DNA of 54,790 bases from Candidatus Moraniibacteriota bacterium (GTDB lineage: Bacteria; Patescibacteriota; Minisyncoccia; Moranbacterales; UBA1568). Of this stretch, positions 24,812 to 32,932 are shown piece by piece. The first letter of the stretch is position 1; the number at the start of each line of letters is the position of its first letter. The stretch is taken from the NCBI GenBank assembly GCA_018499985.2, contig JAHBAT020000004.1, positions 1-54,790 on the forward strand. Direction: 5' to 3'. The notes under the pieces were generated by a model. That model was not told the DNA's origin. It saw only the letters and a list, made by a program, of their open reading frames with translations, and made no database searches. The position numbers were made by a program, and so were the translations under genes.

Positions 24812-25258
24812 CTAGTGTTGTCTCATAGCTCGTTGGATACTACGATCAGCGTCTCTTTTGGCAATTGTTTGACGCTTATCGTGGGTCTTTTTTCCTTTTC
24901 CAATAGCAAATTCAACCTTGACAAGTTGTTTCTTAGTATACAAACGAATTGGCACCAATGTCAAGCCTTCGGTGCGAAATTTTCCGATAAGAGAGCGGAT
25001 TTGGCGCTTTCGAAGGAGGAGCTTTCGGGGGCGAGTATCTTCGTGCTTTGTGTCCTTATGGGCGTGCTTGTAGCGAGGGATTAGGGCATTGGTCAGCATG
25101 AGCTCTTCGCCCTTTACAGTCACAAAGCTTCCTTTGAGGCTGGCGTGGCCGGTTTTGACGGCTTTGACCTCAGAGCCGGTCAATACCAAACCAGCCTCGA
25201 AGCGCTCTCCTAAGGCATAATCAAAATGAGCTCGTTTGTTGGTGGCTATGACAGTCAT
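24812..25258 (-). CDS. smpB: SsrA-binding protein SmpB
   Basis: 148 residues. SmpB motifs are ATNKRAHFDYALGERFEAGLVLTGSEVKAVK, the core GSFVTVKGEELMLTNALIPRY and the basic C-tail KGKKTHDKRQTIAKRDADRSIQRAMR, which enters the mRNA channel. It binds the tRNA-like domain of tmRNA for trans-translation. A clear promoter lies at 25286-25314 with a leader of about 20 bases. It is followed directly by its partner tmRNA. Confidence 0.97.
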   Translation of the reverse strand: MTVIATNKRAHFDYALGERFEAGLVLTGSEVKAVKTGHASLKGSFVTVKGEELMLTNALIPRYKHAHKDTKHEDTRPRKLLLRKRQIRSLIGKFRTEGLTLVPIRLYTKKQLVKVEFAIGKGKKTHDKRQTIAKRDADRSIQRAMRQH

Positions 25259-25285
25259 AATAAATAGACACTGGGTACGTTTATA

Positions 25286-25314
25286 ATTATAGCATATTTT
25301 ATGATTTTTTGCAA
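25286..25314 (-). promoter_or_regulatory. Promoter of smpB (smpB-ssrA-infC unit)
   Basis: TTGCAA (25314-25309), a 17-base spacer and TATAAT (25291-25286) with TGC directly before the -10 box. This is the best consensus promoter on the minus strand in the window. Confidence 0.85.
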
Positions 25315-25370
25315 TAGTAAGAAATCAAGAAGGATATAAGGAGACTGGGACTGGATTTTTTCTTAATTTT

Positions 25371-25379
25371 TGCTATACT
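25371..25379 (+). promoter_or_regulatory. Extended -10 promoter, leaderless trhO start
   Basis: TGCTATACT ends six bases before the trhO ATG at 25386, placing the expected transcription start at the A of ATG. The -35 region (TGGATT) is weak. Confidence 0.6.
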
Positions 25380-25385
25380 AGGTCC

Positions 25386-26390
25386 ATGAAAAATCAATTC
25401 CACCATCTTCGCAATCACCTCTCTAAGGAAGAGTCTTTGGCCAAAATAGCAGCTGAACCCTTTGATCGTAAGGTAATTTCTTTTTATCGCTATGTTCGCA
25501 TTGCTGATCCTGTGGCCCTGCGTCATGAGCTTTTTGCAGAGTGGCGGGCTCTTGGGGCTCTTGGCCGTATCTATGTATCACAGGAAGGTATCAATGCTCA
25601 GATGTCTGTGCCAGAGCCTCACTTTGAGATTTTTCAGGAGCTTCTCTATAATCGCGTAGCATTTAAGAATGTCCCATTTAAGGTGGGTGTAGAGCAGGCC
25701 AATGATGCTTTTTGGAAATTGACCATCAAGGTGAAACACCAGATTGTAGCTGATGGCCTTGCTCCAGATGAGTATGATGTCACCAATGTAGGCACACATC
25801 TTTCTGCTCGTGAATTTAATCAGAAAATTGATGAGGGTGTGACGGTGGTGGATATGCGCAACAACTATGAGGGAGCGATTGGACGCTTTGAGGGAGCAAT
25901 TGTACCTGATGCTTATACGTTTCGTGAAGAGCTTCCCATGACTGTAGAGCTCCTCAAAGGCAAGGAAGACGAAGAAGTGCTTCTCTACTGTACTGGAGGG
26001 ATTCGCTGCGAGAAGGCTTCGGCTTATCTCAAGCACAAGGGTTTCAAAAAGGTTTATCAACTTCTTGGAGGGATTATTGATTACAAGCGTCAAATCGAAA
26101 AGGAGGGGTTGCCAAGTAAATTCAAAGGAAAGAATTTTGTATTTGATGATCGCCTAGAAGAAGCCATTACTGATGATGTACTAGGAAAATGTTTTCAGTG
26201 TCATTCTCCTGCTGATACATATGTAAACTGTAAGGAGAGTGCCTGTAATTTGCTTTTTATTCAGTGTGATTCTTGTCGCGAAAAAATGCAGGGTTTTTGT
26301 AGCGATACTTGTAAGGATGGTAAATATGTAGCTCCGCAAGAAAAAGGAGATGCTATCTACCGTAGAAGCATAGGGCTTTCTCCAGCTTAG
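25386..26390 (+). CDS. trhO: tRNA uridine(34) hydroxylase TrhO (rhodanese-like, UPF0176)
   Basis: 334 residues. The N-terminal UPF0176 domain (VISFYRYVRIADP, GRIYVSQEGINAQ) is followed by a rhodanese domain with VVDMRNNYEGAIGRFEGA and the active cysteine loop LLYCTGGIRCEKASAYL. A C-terminal zinc-ribbon-like part with CFQCHSPADTY, CKESACN and CDSCREKMQGFC follows. TrhO forms ho5U34 in tRNA in an O2-dependent reaction. The gene appears leaderless and is divergent from smpB. Finding an O2-linked modification enzyme is noteworthy for a presumably fermentative cell. Confidence 0.93.
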   Translation: MKNQFHHLRNHLSKEESLAKIAAEPFDRKVISFYRYVRIADPVALRHELFAEWRALGALGRIYVSQEGINAQMSVPEPHFEIFQELLYNRVAFKNVPFKVGVEQANDAFWKLTIKVKHQIVADGLAPDEYDVTNVGTHLSAREFNQKIDEGVTVVDMRNNYEGAIGRFEGAIVPDAYTFREELPMTVELLKGKEDEEVLLYCTGGIRCEKASAYLKHKGFKKVYQLLGGIIDYKRQIEKEGLPSKFKGKNFVFDDRLEEAITDDVLGKCFQCHSPADTYVNCKESACNLLFIQCDSCREKMQGFCSDTCKDGKYVAPQEKGDAIYRRSIGLSPA

Positions 26391-26423
26391 ACAGTGGCCA
26401 TAAAATGAGGTAGGCTTTGAAAT

Positions 26424-28013
26424 ATGAAACAGAGTATTGTCTCTAAAATTGAAGAGGTCCTAAAAAGCCTGCAGGCAGAAGGTATTTTGCCTGCTTTTGC
26501 TTTACCTGAAGTGCATGTAGAGGTTCCAAAGGATGAGCAGTTTGGTGAATACACTTCTAATATAGCCTTGGTGATGAGTAAGGCGGCAGGGAAGAATCCT
26601 CGAGAAGTAGCCACTTTTCTTCAAGAGAAGCTGGGAGATGATTTCGCCAAAGTAGAAGTAGCGGGGCCAGGACACCTCAACTTCTTTCTCAAAGAGAGTG
26701 ACTTCGCTCATGTGGTTACCGAGGTACTCGAAAAGCAGGAGCACTTTGCTGACTCTACCTTTGGTCAAGGGGTGAAGGTGAACAACGAGTTTATTTCTGC
26801 CAATCCCACCGGACCGCTTCATCTTGGCAATGGTCGTGGAGGGTTTTATGGCGATTCTCTCTCTCGCCTTCTCCGTAAGACAGGATTCGAAGTGACCAAT
26901 GAATATTATATCAATGATGCTGGTGAGCAGGTGACCAAGCTTGGGCACAGTGTGCTTCAAGACGAAGAGGCAGTCTATGGAGGTGAGTATATCGAGGAGC
27001 TTCGTGCAAAATTAGGAGAGCTTGAGAATGATGCTTGGGAAGTAGGTAAGCGAGCAGCAGAGCTTGTAGTGAGTGACTATATCAAGCCGACCATTGAAAG
27101 TGGTATGCAAATATCTTTTGATAAATGGACTTCTGAGCGTGCATTGGTAGAGGGCGGAATGGTGGAGCGAGCCATTGAGAAGCTCAAAGAGCAAGGAAGA
27201 GTGTTTGAAAACGAGGGAGCTACCTGGCTTAGGACGACTGATTTCGGTGATGATAAAGATCGAGTGCTTATCAAGGCGGATGGCACCAAGACGTACTTTG
27301 CTTCTGAGTGTGGGTATATTCTTTCTAAGCTTGAACAGGGTTACGAGATGATTATTGAAATTTGGGGCGCAGACCATCATGGCTACACAAACCGATTCAA
27401 TGCTGTAGTGAAAGCTTTTGGCAAGGAAGAAGGGGCAACATTTCTTCTTATGCAGCTTGTGAAGCTTGTGAAAAATGGTGAGGAAGTACGTATGAGCAAG
27501 CGTGCTGGCAATGTGGTGACCATGGATGAGCTTATTGAGCTTGTAGGGCATGATGTAACACGTTTCTTTTTTCTTCAGTATTCTCCGGATACACACATGA
27601 CCTTTGACCTTGGCTTGGCCGAAGAGCGCTCACAGAAGAATCCCGTTTTCTATGTCCAGTATGCGCACGCTCGTATGGCAAGTATTTTGGAAAAGGGACA
27701 GGAAGTGGGCATGGATATGGCTGATGTCAATCTAAGTCTTCTTGTTCACGGAAAAGAAAAGTCTTTGATGCGAGAAATGCTTACGTTTCAAGAGTTTCTT
27801 GAGTCAGCTGCACGTGACTCAGCTCCTCATCGTTTGCCTCAGCTTGCTATTCGTTTGGCTGATAAGTTTCATTCGTACTATGCAGAGTGTCAGGTCATTG
27901 ATATTGAAAACAAGGAGCTTTCACAAGCACGTGTGGCTCTGGTTTCTGCTACGAAGATTGTATTGGGTGAGACACTGCGTTTGATTGGAGTGAGTGCACC
28001 AGAGAAAATGTAA
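26424..28013 (+). CDS. argS: Arginyl-tRNA synthetase
   Basis: 529 residues, class I. The N-terminal Add-1 domain (EEVLKSLQAEG...VEVPKDEQFGEYTSNIAL) precedes the catalytic core with ISANPTGPLHLGNGRGG, the HIGH motif appearing as HLGN. The KMSKS loop is MSKRAGNV. The C-terminal anticodon domain begins around QYAHARMASIL and ends RLIGVSAPEKM. Slightly shorter than E. coli ArgRS (577). The GAGGT 16 bases upstream of the start is too far to act as a Shine-Dalgarno site. It follows trhO by 33 bases. Confidence 0.97.
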   Translation: MKQSIVSKIEEVLKSLQAEGILPAFALPEVHVEVPKDEQFGEYTSNIALVMSKAAGKNPREVATFLQEKLGDDFAKVEVAGPGHLNFFLKESDFAHVVTEVLEKQEHFADSTFGQGVKVNNEFISANPTGPLHLGNGRGGFYGDSLSRLLRKTGFEVTNEYYINDAGEQVTKLGHSVLQDEEAVYGGEYIEELRAKLGELENDAWEVGKRAAELVVSDYIKPTIESGMQISFDKWTSERALVEGGMVERAIEKLKEQGRVFENEGATWLRTTDFGDDKDRVLIKADGTKTYFASECGYILSKLEQGYEMIIEIWGADHHGYTNRFNAVVKAFGKEEGATFLLMQLVKLVKNGEEVRMSKRAGNVVTMDELIELVGHDVTRFFFLQYSPDTHMTFDLGLAEERSQKNPVFYVQYAHARMASILEKGQEVGMDMADVNLSLLVHGKEKSLMREMLTFQEFLESAARDSAPHRLPQLAIRLADKFHSYYAECQVIDIENKELSQARVALVSATKIVLGETLRLIGVSAPEKM

Positions 28014-28024
28014 ATTGTAAATTT

Positions 28025-28045
28025 ACCCTGAGTTTATTGAAGGGT
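28025..28045. repeat. Short palindromic repeat, copy 1
   Basis: CCTGAGTTTATTGAAGGGT preceded by AC: the ACCCT/AGGGT arms make a small hairpin. A second copy, differing at two of 21 positions, lies at 44594-44614. The unit looks like an AT-rich version of the widespread intergenic CCCTGAGCxTGTCGAAGGG palindrome. Confidence 0.6.
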
Positions 28046-28056
28046 AGTTTGATAGT

Positions 28057-28206
28057 ATGCCGTTACCAAGAAAGTATAAAGAAAAATATAAGGTACCTTT
28101 GAGTGGAAGTGAGACAGCAGCCTTTTTTATGGCTAAAGTTATAGGCTTACTCAGCGTGCTTTTGCTCTTTGCCTTAGGTGCAGACGTCTATCGATTTATA
28201 CTCTAA
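28057..28206 (+). CDS. Small single-pass membrane protein
   Basis: 49 residues, below the track's cutoff. A basic N-terminus (MPLPRKYKEKYKVPL) is followed by one hydrophobic helix (FFMAKVIGLLSVLLLFALGADVYRFIL). It fits neatly between argS and the phosphatase gene, five bases before the next ATG, and its basic-then-hydrophobic pattern is like the 47-residue protein at 22542. No family is recognised. Confidence 0.55.
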   Translation: MPLPRKYKEKYKVPLSGSETAAFFMAKVIGLLSVLLLFALGADVYRFIL

Positions 28207-28211
28207 AAACT

Positions 28212-28781
28212 ATGCCACATACTACTTTTTATCTTGTACGTCACGGACAGTCAGAGTCGAATGCTCTTGGTCTTATGAGTTCATATCCAGAGGTGCCTGG
28301 TCGTACCGTAAGGCATCTGACTGAGCAGGGTATCCATGAGGTAAAGGAAACAGCAGAGAAGCTACGAGAAGAGGGTATCGATGCGATCATTGCTTCGCCG
28401 CTGACCCGTACAGTAGAGACAGCTACACTTATCAGTGAGGCTACAGGTGTACCAGTTCTTCAAGATATTCGTTTGAGGGAAACTGATTTTGGAATGTATA
28501 ATGCTGGTCCGGTAGCGAAGTTTTTTAAGGTCTACACGGAGCCAGAGATGCGCATCATGACTGATGGCAGTGATGGTGTAGAGAGTTTTGAAAGTATGCG
28601 CGCACGAGTAGAAAGTATTCTCCATGATGTCAAAAAAGAATTTGCTGGTAAAAAGGTGGTACTTGTATCGCATGCGGATACGTTGGAGCAAATCCATGGG
28701 GTACTCACCAAAGAGAGTGTAGAGGTCAGTGTTATGGGTTGGTCACCAAAGACAGGATCAGTGCTTAAGATAGACTGTTAG
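28212..28781 (+). CDS. Histidine phosphatase family protein
   Basis: 189 residues. The catalytic RHG motif is LVRHGQSESN with His11; LTRTVETATLI, LRETDFGMY and VLVSHADTLEQIH supply the other phosphate-pocket residues of the branch 1 (phosphoglycerate mutase-like) superfamily. The protein is shorter than dPGM enzymes and lacks their inserts, so a phosphatase rather than a mutase is expected. The substrate is unknown. It ends just before the ileS T-box promoter. Confidence 0.9.
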   Translation: MPHTTFYLVRHGQSESNALGLMSSYPEVPGRTVRHLTEQGIHEVKETAEKLREEGIDAIIASPLTRTVETATLISEATGVPVLQDIRLRETDFGMYNAGPVAKFFKVYTEPEMRIMTDGSDGVESFESMRARVESILHDVKKEFAGKKVVLVSHADTLEQIHGVLTKESVEVSVMGWSPKTGSVLKIDC

Positions 28782-28797
28782 TGAAGAATAGGAGGAG

Positions 28798-28826
28798 TTG
28801 ATTTTCTTATAGAATATTGCTAGGAT
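28798..28826 (+). promoter_or_regulatory. Promoter of the T-box/ileS transcript
   Basis: TTGATT (28798-28803), a 17-base spacer and TAGGAT (28821-28826), again with TGC directly before the -10 box. It gives a start near 28833 and a leader of about 240 bases. Confidence 0.6.
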
Positions 28827-28832
28827 GGGGCT

Positions 28833-29057
28833 ACAAAGGCATTGAGGGAGTTATCACTCCTGAGTCCGTCCACAGATATATTTGTGGCTAAGACAGGCCT
28901 CAGAAAGAAATTCGAAAGAAGAGTAGAATCTGGCGCGAACTTGGCGTAACAAAGTAAAAATGAAGGTCTTCTGATTTTCAGGAGATAAATTAAGGTGGTA
29001 CCACCCGAAGAATATTTTTTAGGGTCCTTAACACGTTTTTTGTGTTAGGGATTTTTT
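28833..29057 (+). promoter_or_regulatory. T-box riboswitch controlling ileS
   Basis: The T-box core AAGGTGGTACCACC (28992-29005) fits the family consensus around GGUGGNACC. Its bulge UGGU is complementary to the ACCA end of tRNA-Ile, whose discriminator base is A. A transcription terminator follows: CCTTAACAC (29026-29034) with GTGTTAGGG (29042-29050) and T6. AGG of the T-box can pair with CCTTAA to form the antiterminator instead. The 5' part folds into hairpins such as GGAGTTATCACTCC and CCACA...TGTGG; an ATC triplet at 28853 is a candidate specifier, but stem I was not resolved with certainty. Uncharged tRNA-Ile would raise ileS expression. Confidence 0.82.
29026..29057 (+). terminator. 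Regulated terminator of the T-box
   Basis: A 9-bp stem CCTTAACAC/GTGTTAGGG with a 7-base loop and a following ATTTTTTG. It is the OFF structure of the ileS T-box and lies 19 bases before the next ORF. Confidence 0.85.
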
Positions 29058-29075
29058 GTTTTTATTTATACAGAC

Positions 29076-29387
29076 ATGACTGAGAAATCTTTTTTTGAAA
29101 AACCTATTCCTCTGAGTCGAGGACATGAAGTACGTAAGCAAAAAGCGCTTGAAGAGGGTGATTGGTATCAAGCTGACAAAGAAGAGGTGTTGCAACTACT
29201 ACTGGAAATGAAAATGAGCGTAGGATTTGATACTGAACTGGAAGCAAGGGTGGTAAAGTTTATTTCAGATTTGAGTGAAGCAAAAGCGGTTTATCAGGGT
29301 TGGGGTCATGAGAGAGAGGTAAAGGAATGTGGTGATTTTATACAACAATTACAAGAGGCACTTGAGATTTTTAGTCAAAAGAAATAA
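29076..29387 (+). CDS. Small helical protein of unknown function, co-transcribed with ileS
   Basis: 103 residues, highly charged and predicted mostly helical (EEVLQLLLEMKMSVG, ARVVKFISDLSEAKAVYQGWGHE, FIQQLQEALEIFSQKK). No membrane segment, cysteine or known motif. It is the first ORF after the T-box terminator and ends four bases before the ileS ATG, so it should be controlled by tRNA-Ile charging together with ileS. Whether it helps the synthetase or only shares the transcript cannot be told. Confidence 0.7.
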   Translation: MTEKSFFEKPIPLSRGHEVRKQKALEEGDWYQADKEEVLQLLLEMKMSVGFDTELEARVVKFISDLSEAKAVYQGWGHEREVKECGDFIQQLQEALEIFSQKK

Positions 29388-29391
29388 CACT

Positions 29392-32301
29392 ATGAAAAAA
29401 GTAGATGCACAAATGAATTTCCCTGAGCTTGAGAAGCAAGTACTCGAGCATTGGAAAGAACAGCAGATTTTTGAGAAGTCGGTAAATAAAGATGCTCCCA
29501 ATGGAGACTTCGTGTTTTATGATGGTCCGCCTTTTGCCACGGGACTTCCGCATTATGGGCATTTGCTTCAGAGTATTGTAAAGGATATTTTCCCTCGCTA
29601 TAAGACCATGACAGGGCACAGAGTAGAGCGTCGTTGGGGTTGGGACTGCCATGGACTACCTATCGAAAACTTGGTAGAGAAGGAGCTTGGTTTTAAAAAT
29701 AAGAAAGATATTGAAGAGTACGGTATTGAGAAATTTAATGAGCTTTGTCGGAGCAAGGTGCTTCAATACGCTTCTGATTGGAAAGTCTACGTAGAGCGCT
29801 TGGGGCGGTTTGTGGATATGGAGCATTCGTACTTCACGATGTCTCCGGAATACATGGAAAGTGTTTGGTGGGTATGGAAAAGTCTGTGGGAGAAGGGCTT
29901 AGTTTATGAGAGTTATCGCACTATGCATATCTGTCCGCGTTGCGAGACGACTCTTTCGCAGGCCGAAGTCAGTGAAGGTTATAAGGATGTCAAAGACTTA
30001 GCGGTGACGGCGAAGTTTGAACTTGTAGACTCTATTAGAATGAATGATTCTAAAGAATCAACTTCTAACGGGGTGAGTGAACCAAAAACATATATGCTGG
30101 CCTGGACCACTACTCCTTGGACCCTACCAGGCAATGTAGCTTTGGCAGTGGGGAAGGATATTGAGTATGTAAAAATCAGCTTCGAGGAATCTCTTTACAT
30201 CGTAGCGAAAGATCTTGTAGAAAAAGTTTTTATCGGGAAAGAGTATGAACTAAAAGAAGAAATAAAAGGAGAAGACTTGATTGGTAAATCATATATCCCG
30301 CCATTTCGAGACTATTTTGAACAGACAGATTTAGAGAACAGAGAAAACGGTTGGAAGGTGTATCATGCTGATTTTATTACTACTGATATGGGTACCGGGA
30401 TTGCGCATGAGGCCCCGGCTTTTGGTGAGGATGATATGCTCTTGGGTAAGGAGCATAACTTGCCTTGGGTGCAGCATGTAGCTATGGATGGGACTATCAA
30501 GCCAGAGGTCAAAGAGTTTGCCTCGATGCAGGTGAAGCCACTGGATAATCCTCAGGCTTTTGATATTGAGATTATCAAAGCGCTCGCAGGCAAGGGACTG
30601 CTTTTTGCGAAAGAAAAGTACGAGCATAGCTATCCGCACTGTTGGCGCTGTGATACGCCGCTTCTCAACTACGCTACAGGAAGCTGGTTTGTGGCAGTCG
30701 AAAAAATAAAAGAAGAAATGCTCGAGAATGCCAAGGAAATCAATTGGTCACCAGAGCATGTAAAAGCAGGGCGCTTTGGAAAGTGGCTCGAGGGTGCACG
30801 CGATTGGTCAGTGAGTCGACAGCGTTTCTGGGCAAGCTGTATTCCGCTTTGGGAGTGTGCTTGTGGTGAGCGAGAGGTGATTGGTTCAGTCAAAGAGCTA
30901 GAAGCTAAGTGTGGAGAAAAAGTAGAGGATCTACACAAACACACTATTGATAAATTGACATGGAGCTGTGGTAAGTGTGGCGGTGAGATGAAGCGTATCC
31001 CCGATGTATTGGATACTTGGTTTGATAGTGGTTCTATGCCATACGCCATGAATGGCTATACAGGTGAAGGAGAGATAACTCAGTTCCCGGCTGATTTTAT
31101 CGCAGAAATGGTAGAGCAAACTCGGACCTGGTTTTACTATCAGCATGTGCTCGGGGTCGCTCTTTATGATCAGCCAGTTTTCAAAAATGCTGTAGCTACA
31201 GGTGTCATCTTGGCAGAAGATGGACGTAAGATGAGTAAGAAGCTTCAGAATTATCCTGATCCGATGCACATCTTCGATACTTATGGTGCGGACGCTCTTC
31301 GTCTCTATATCACTACCTCACCAGTGGTGCAGGCTGAGAATCTAAACTTCAGCGAGAAGGATTTGCAGACGATGGTACGTAATACTTTTCGTATGCTTTG
31401 GAATTCATATTCGTTTTTCACCACCTATGCCAGTATCGATAAGTGGTCACCACATTCAGAGGCTAAGGCAAGTGAGAATATCTTGGACAGATGGCTACTC
31501 TCAGAGCTTCAGGTATTGATAGAAAAAATGACTGAGGAGCTTGAGAATTATAAGCCGGCCCAAGCAGCACGTCTCATTGCTCCATTTGTAGATGATCTAT
31601 CGAACTGGTATATTCGCCGCAGCCGCAAGCGCTTCTGGAAAAATGAAAATGATGACGATAAAGAAGCTGCTTATCAGACGCTTCATACAGTACTGGTAGA
31701 GCTTGCTAAGCTAATGGCGCCATTTACGCCATTTATCGCCGAAGAAATGTATCGTAATTTAACTGATGAAGAGTCAGTCCATTTAGCAGGGTGGCCAGTA
31801 AGCACGTCTGTTGATGTTCAGGTGAGTAATCAAATGGACACTGTCCGTACACTAGTTACTCTCGGTTTACAATTACGATCTGATGTAAAAATAAAAGTAC
31901 GTCAGCCACTCCAGAGTGTTTCTGTGAAATTTGATTTGGAAGCAGAATTTCAAGAAATTCTAAAGGATGAACTAAATATAAAAGAAGTATTTATTAATCA
32001 AAATCAACAAGAATTTTTAATTTTTGATTCAGAAATTACCCCAGAACTCAAACTTGAAGGAGAAATGCGTGAAATTATTCGCGCTATCCAGGAAGGTCGC
32101 AAGAAGGCGGGGTTTAATGTGGAAGATAGGATTATTCTCGGTTACTCAGGTAAAGAAGAAGTATTTGGGGTTCATCAGGATGAAATAGCTCATGAAGTAC
32201 TAGCTACAGAAGTGAAGGCAGGGGAGCTTGAGAATACTGAATACAATAGTACGGTAGATATTGAGGGAGGCGCTCTTACTTTTTGGCTCAAGCGAGTCTA
32301 G
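29392..32301 (+). CDS. ileS: Isoleucyl-tRNA synthetase, IleRS2 (eukaryote-like) type
   Basis: 969 residues from ATG 29392; the track's earlier codons overlap the preceding gene. Class I motifs are HIGH as HYGH (54-57, in PPFATGLPHYGHLL) and KMSKK at 613-617. The wording FYDGPPFATG and RRWGWDCHGLPIE is that of IleRS2 rather than the bacterial IleRS1 (LHDGPPYANG). Zinc-type cysteine clusters occur in ICPRCETTLSQAE, CHCWRCDTP-like and CGKCGGEMKRIPDVLDTWFDSG. IleRS2 enzymes are typically mupirocin-tolerant. Control by an upstream T-box is notable. Confidence 0.96.
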   Translation: MKKVDAQMNFPELEKQVLEHWKEQQIFEKSVNKDAPNGDFVFYDGPPFATGLPHYGHLLQSIVKDIFPRYKTMTGHRVERRWGWDCHGLPIENLVEKELGFKNKKDIEEYGIEKFNELCRSKVLQYASDWKVYVERLGRFVDMEHSYFTMSPEYMESVWWVWKSLWEKGLVYESYRTMHICPRCETTLSQAEVSEGYKDVKDLAVTAKFELVDSIRMNDSKESTSNGVSEPKTYMLAWTTTPWTLPGNVALAVGKDIEYVKISFEESLYIVAKDLVEKVFIGKEYELKEEIKGEDLIGKSYIPPFRDYFEQTDLENRENGWKVYHADFITTDMGTGIAHEAPAFGEDDMLLGKEHNLPWVQHVAMDGTIKPEVKEFASMQVKPLDNPQAFDIEIIKALAGKGLLFAKEKYEHSYPHCWRCDTPLLNYATGSWFVAVEKIKEEMLENAKEINWSPEHVKAGRFGKWLEGARDWSVSRQRFWASCIPLWECACGEREVIGSVKELEAKCGEKVEDLHKHTIDKLTWSCGKCGGEMKRIPDVLDTWFDSGSMPYAMNGYTGEGEITQFPADFIAEMVEQTRTWFYYQHVLGVALYDQPVFKNAVATGVILAEDGRKMSKKLQNYPDPMHIFDTYGADALRLYITTSPVVQAENLNFSEKDLQTMVRNTFRMLWNSYSFFTTYASIDKWSPHSEAKASENILDRWLLSELQVLIEKMTEELENYKPAQAARLIAPFVDDLSNWYIRRSRKRFWKNENDDDKEAAYQTLHTVLVELAKLMAPFTPFIAEEMYRNLTDEESVHLAGWPVSTSVDVQVSNQMDTVRTLVTLGLQLRSDVKIKVRQPLQSVSVKFDLEAEFQEILKDELNIKEVFINQNQQEFLIFDSEITPELKLEGEMREIIRAIQEGRKKAGFNVEDRIILGYSGKEEVFGVHQDEIAHEVLATEVKAGELENTEYNSTVDIEGGALTFWLKRV

Positions 32302-32305
32302 TCTC

Positions 32306-32334
32306 TTGACGAAAATAAAATATTTTGGCATAGT
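32306..32334 (+). promoter_or_regulatory. Promoter of the 150-residue unknown gene
   Basis: TTGACG (32306-32311), a 17-base spacer and CATAGT (32329-32334). It starts four bases after the ileS stop and leaves a leader of about 45 bases with GTCG/CGAC arms. Confidence 0.65.
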
Positions 32335-32386
32335 AAGTCGTTGTCTTTTTTGAGGCGACAGTTGTTTTGACACGAGGGGAATATCA

Positions 32387-32839
32387 ATGACCTGTGCTGC
32401 TACAAAAAAGCCCGCTGCTTTTATTCAGGGTAAGTTTGTTCTGAAGGCAGAGGGCTTTTTGTCACTCTGCAAAGCTTGCGGGTTTCATAATGTCGATGCG
32501 CGTGTCGCTCCGATGTTTATGACTGATACTGCGCTTCCTGGCGAGCGTCGCTGGGAAGCTCTTTCGCTCGAAACTCGGCCTGATATCATTGAAGTGGCCG
32601 TAGCCAATCCGCAAGGGCACTTTGGGGTCAAAGAGCTCCTTGCCTGGGAAGTGGAAACGTACCCCAGTCTCAAGAATCGGGTTTGTCGAGCGGTAGCTCT
32701 GGGGGCCTCGATTATGGTCGGCGACGAACGGTATTTTCTTTTCATCAACCGGCAGAATAGGGGGTTGAAAACCTTGGGTTTTGTGCTCGAACAGAGCATA
32801 CCGCTACTCCCGGATGTTTATTGCCTGCGGACCTGGTAA
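32387..32839 (+). CDS. Unknown 150-residue protein with strong SD site
   Basis: 150 residues, no recognised family. A CxxC pair occurs at LCKACGF, followed by a mixed alpha/beta sequence (PDIIEVAVANPQGHFGVKELLAW, VGDERYFLFINRQNRG). GAGGGG lies seven bases before the ATG, unlike the SD-less genes around it. It has its own promoter and terminator, and its codons look more GC-rich than those of its neighbours. These points suggest a self-contained accessory gene. No signal peptide or membrane helix is seen, so a cytoplasmic role is expected. Function unknown. Confidence 0.7.
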   Translation: MTCAATKKPAAFIQGKFVLKAEGFLSLCKACGFHNVDARVAPMFMTDTALPGERRWEALSLETRPDIIEVAVANPQGHFGVKELLAWEVETYPSLKNRVCRAVALGASIMVGDERYFLFINRQNRGLKTLGFVLEQSIPLLPDVYCLRTW

Positions 32840-32862
32840 CACCTTTGGTCCGACAAGATTGT

Positions 32863-32900
32863 CTCCCGCCGAGCCATCGAGCTTAGCGGGGGATTTTCTT
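32863..32900 (+). terminator. Rho-independent terminator
   Basis: TCCCGC...GCGGGGGA stem enclosing GAGCcatcGAGCTT, followed by TTTTCTTTTTG. It ends the 150-residue gene directly before the recO promoter. Confidence 0.8.
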
Positions 32901-32916
32901 TTTGTTTCATAAGCAA

Positions 32917-32925
32917 TGCTACAAT
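32917..32925 (+). promoter_or_regulatory. Extended -10 promoter, likely leaderless recO start
   Basis: TGCTACAAT ends seven bases before the recO ATG at 32933. No clear -35 box. The predicted start is at or next to the start codon. Confidence 0.55.
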
Positions 32926-32932
32926 ACAAAAC

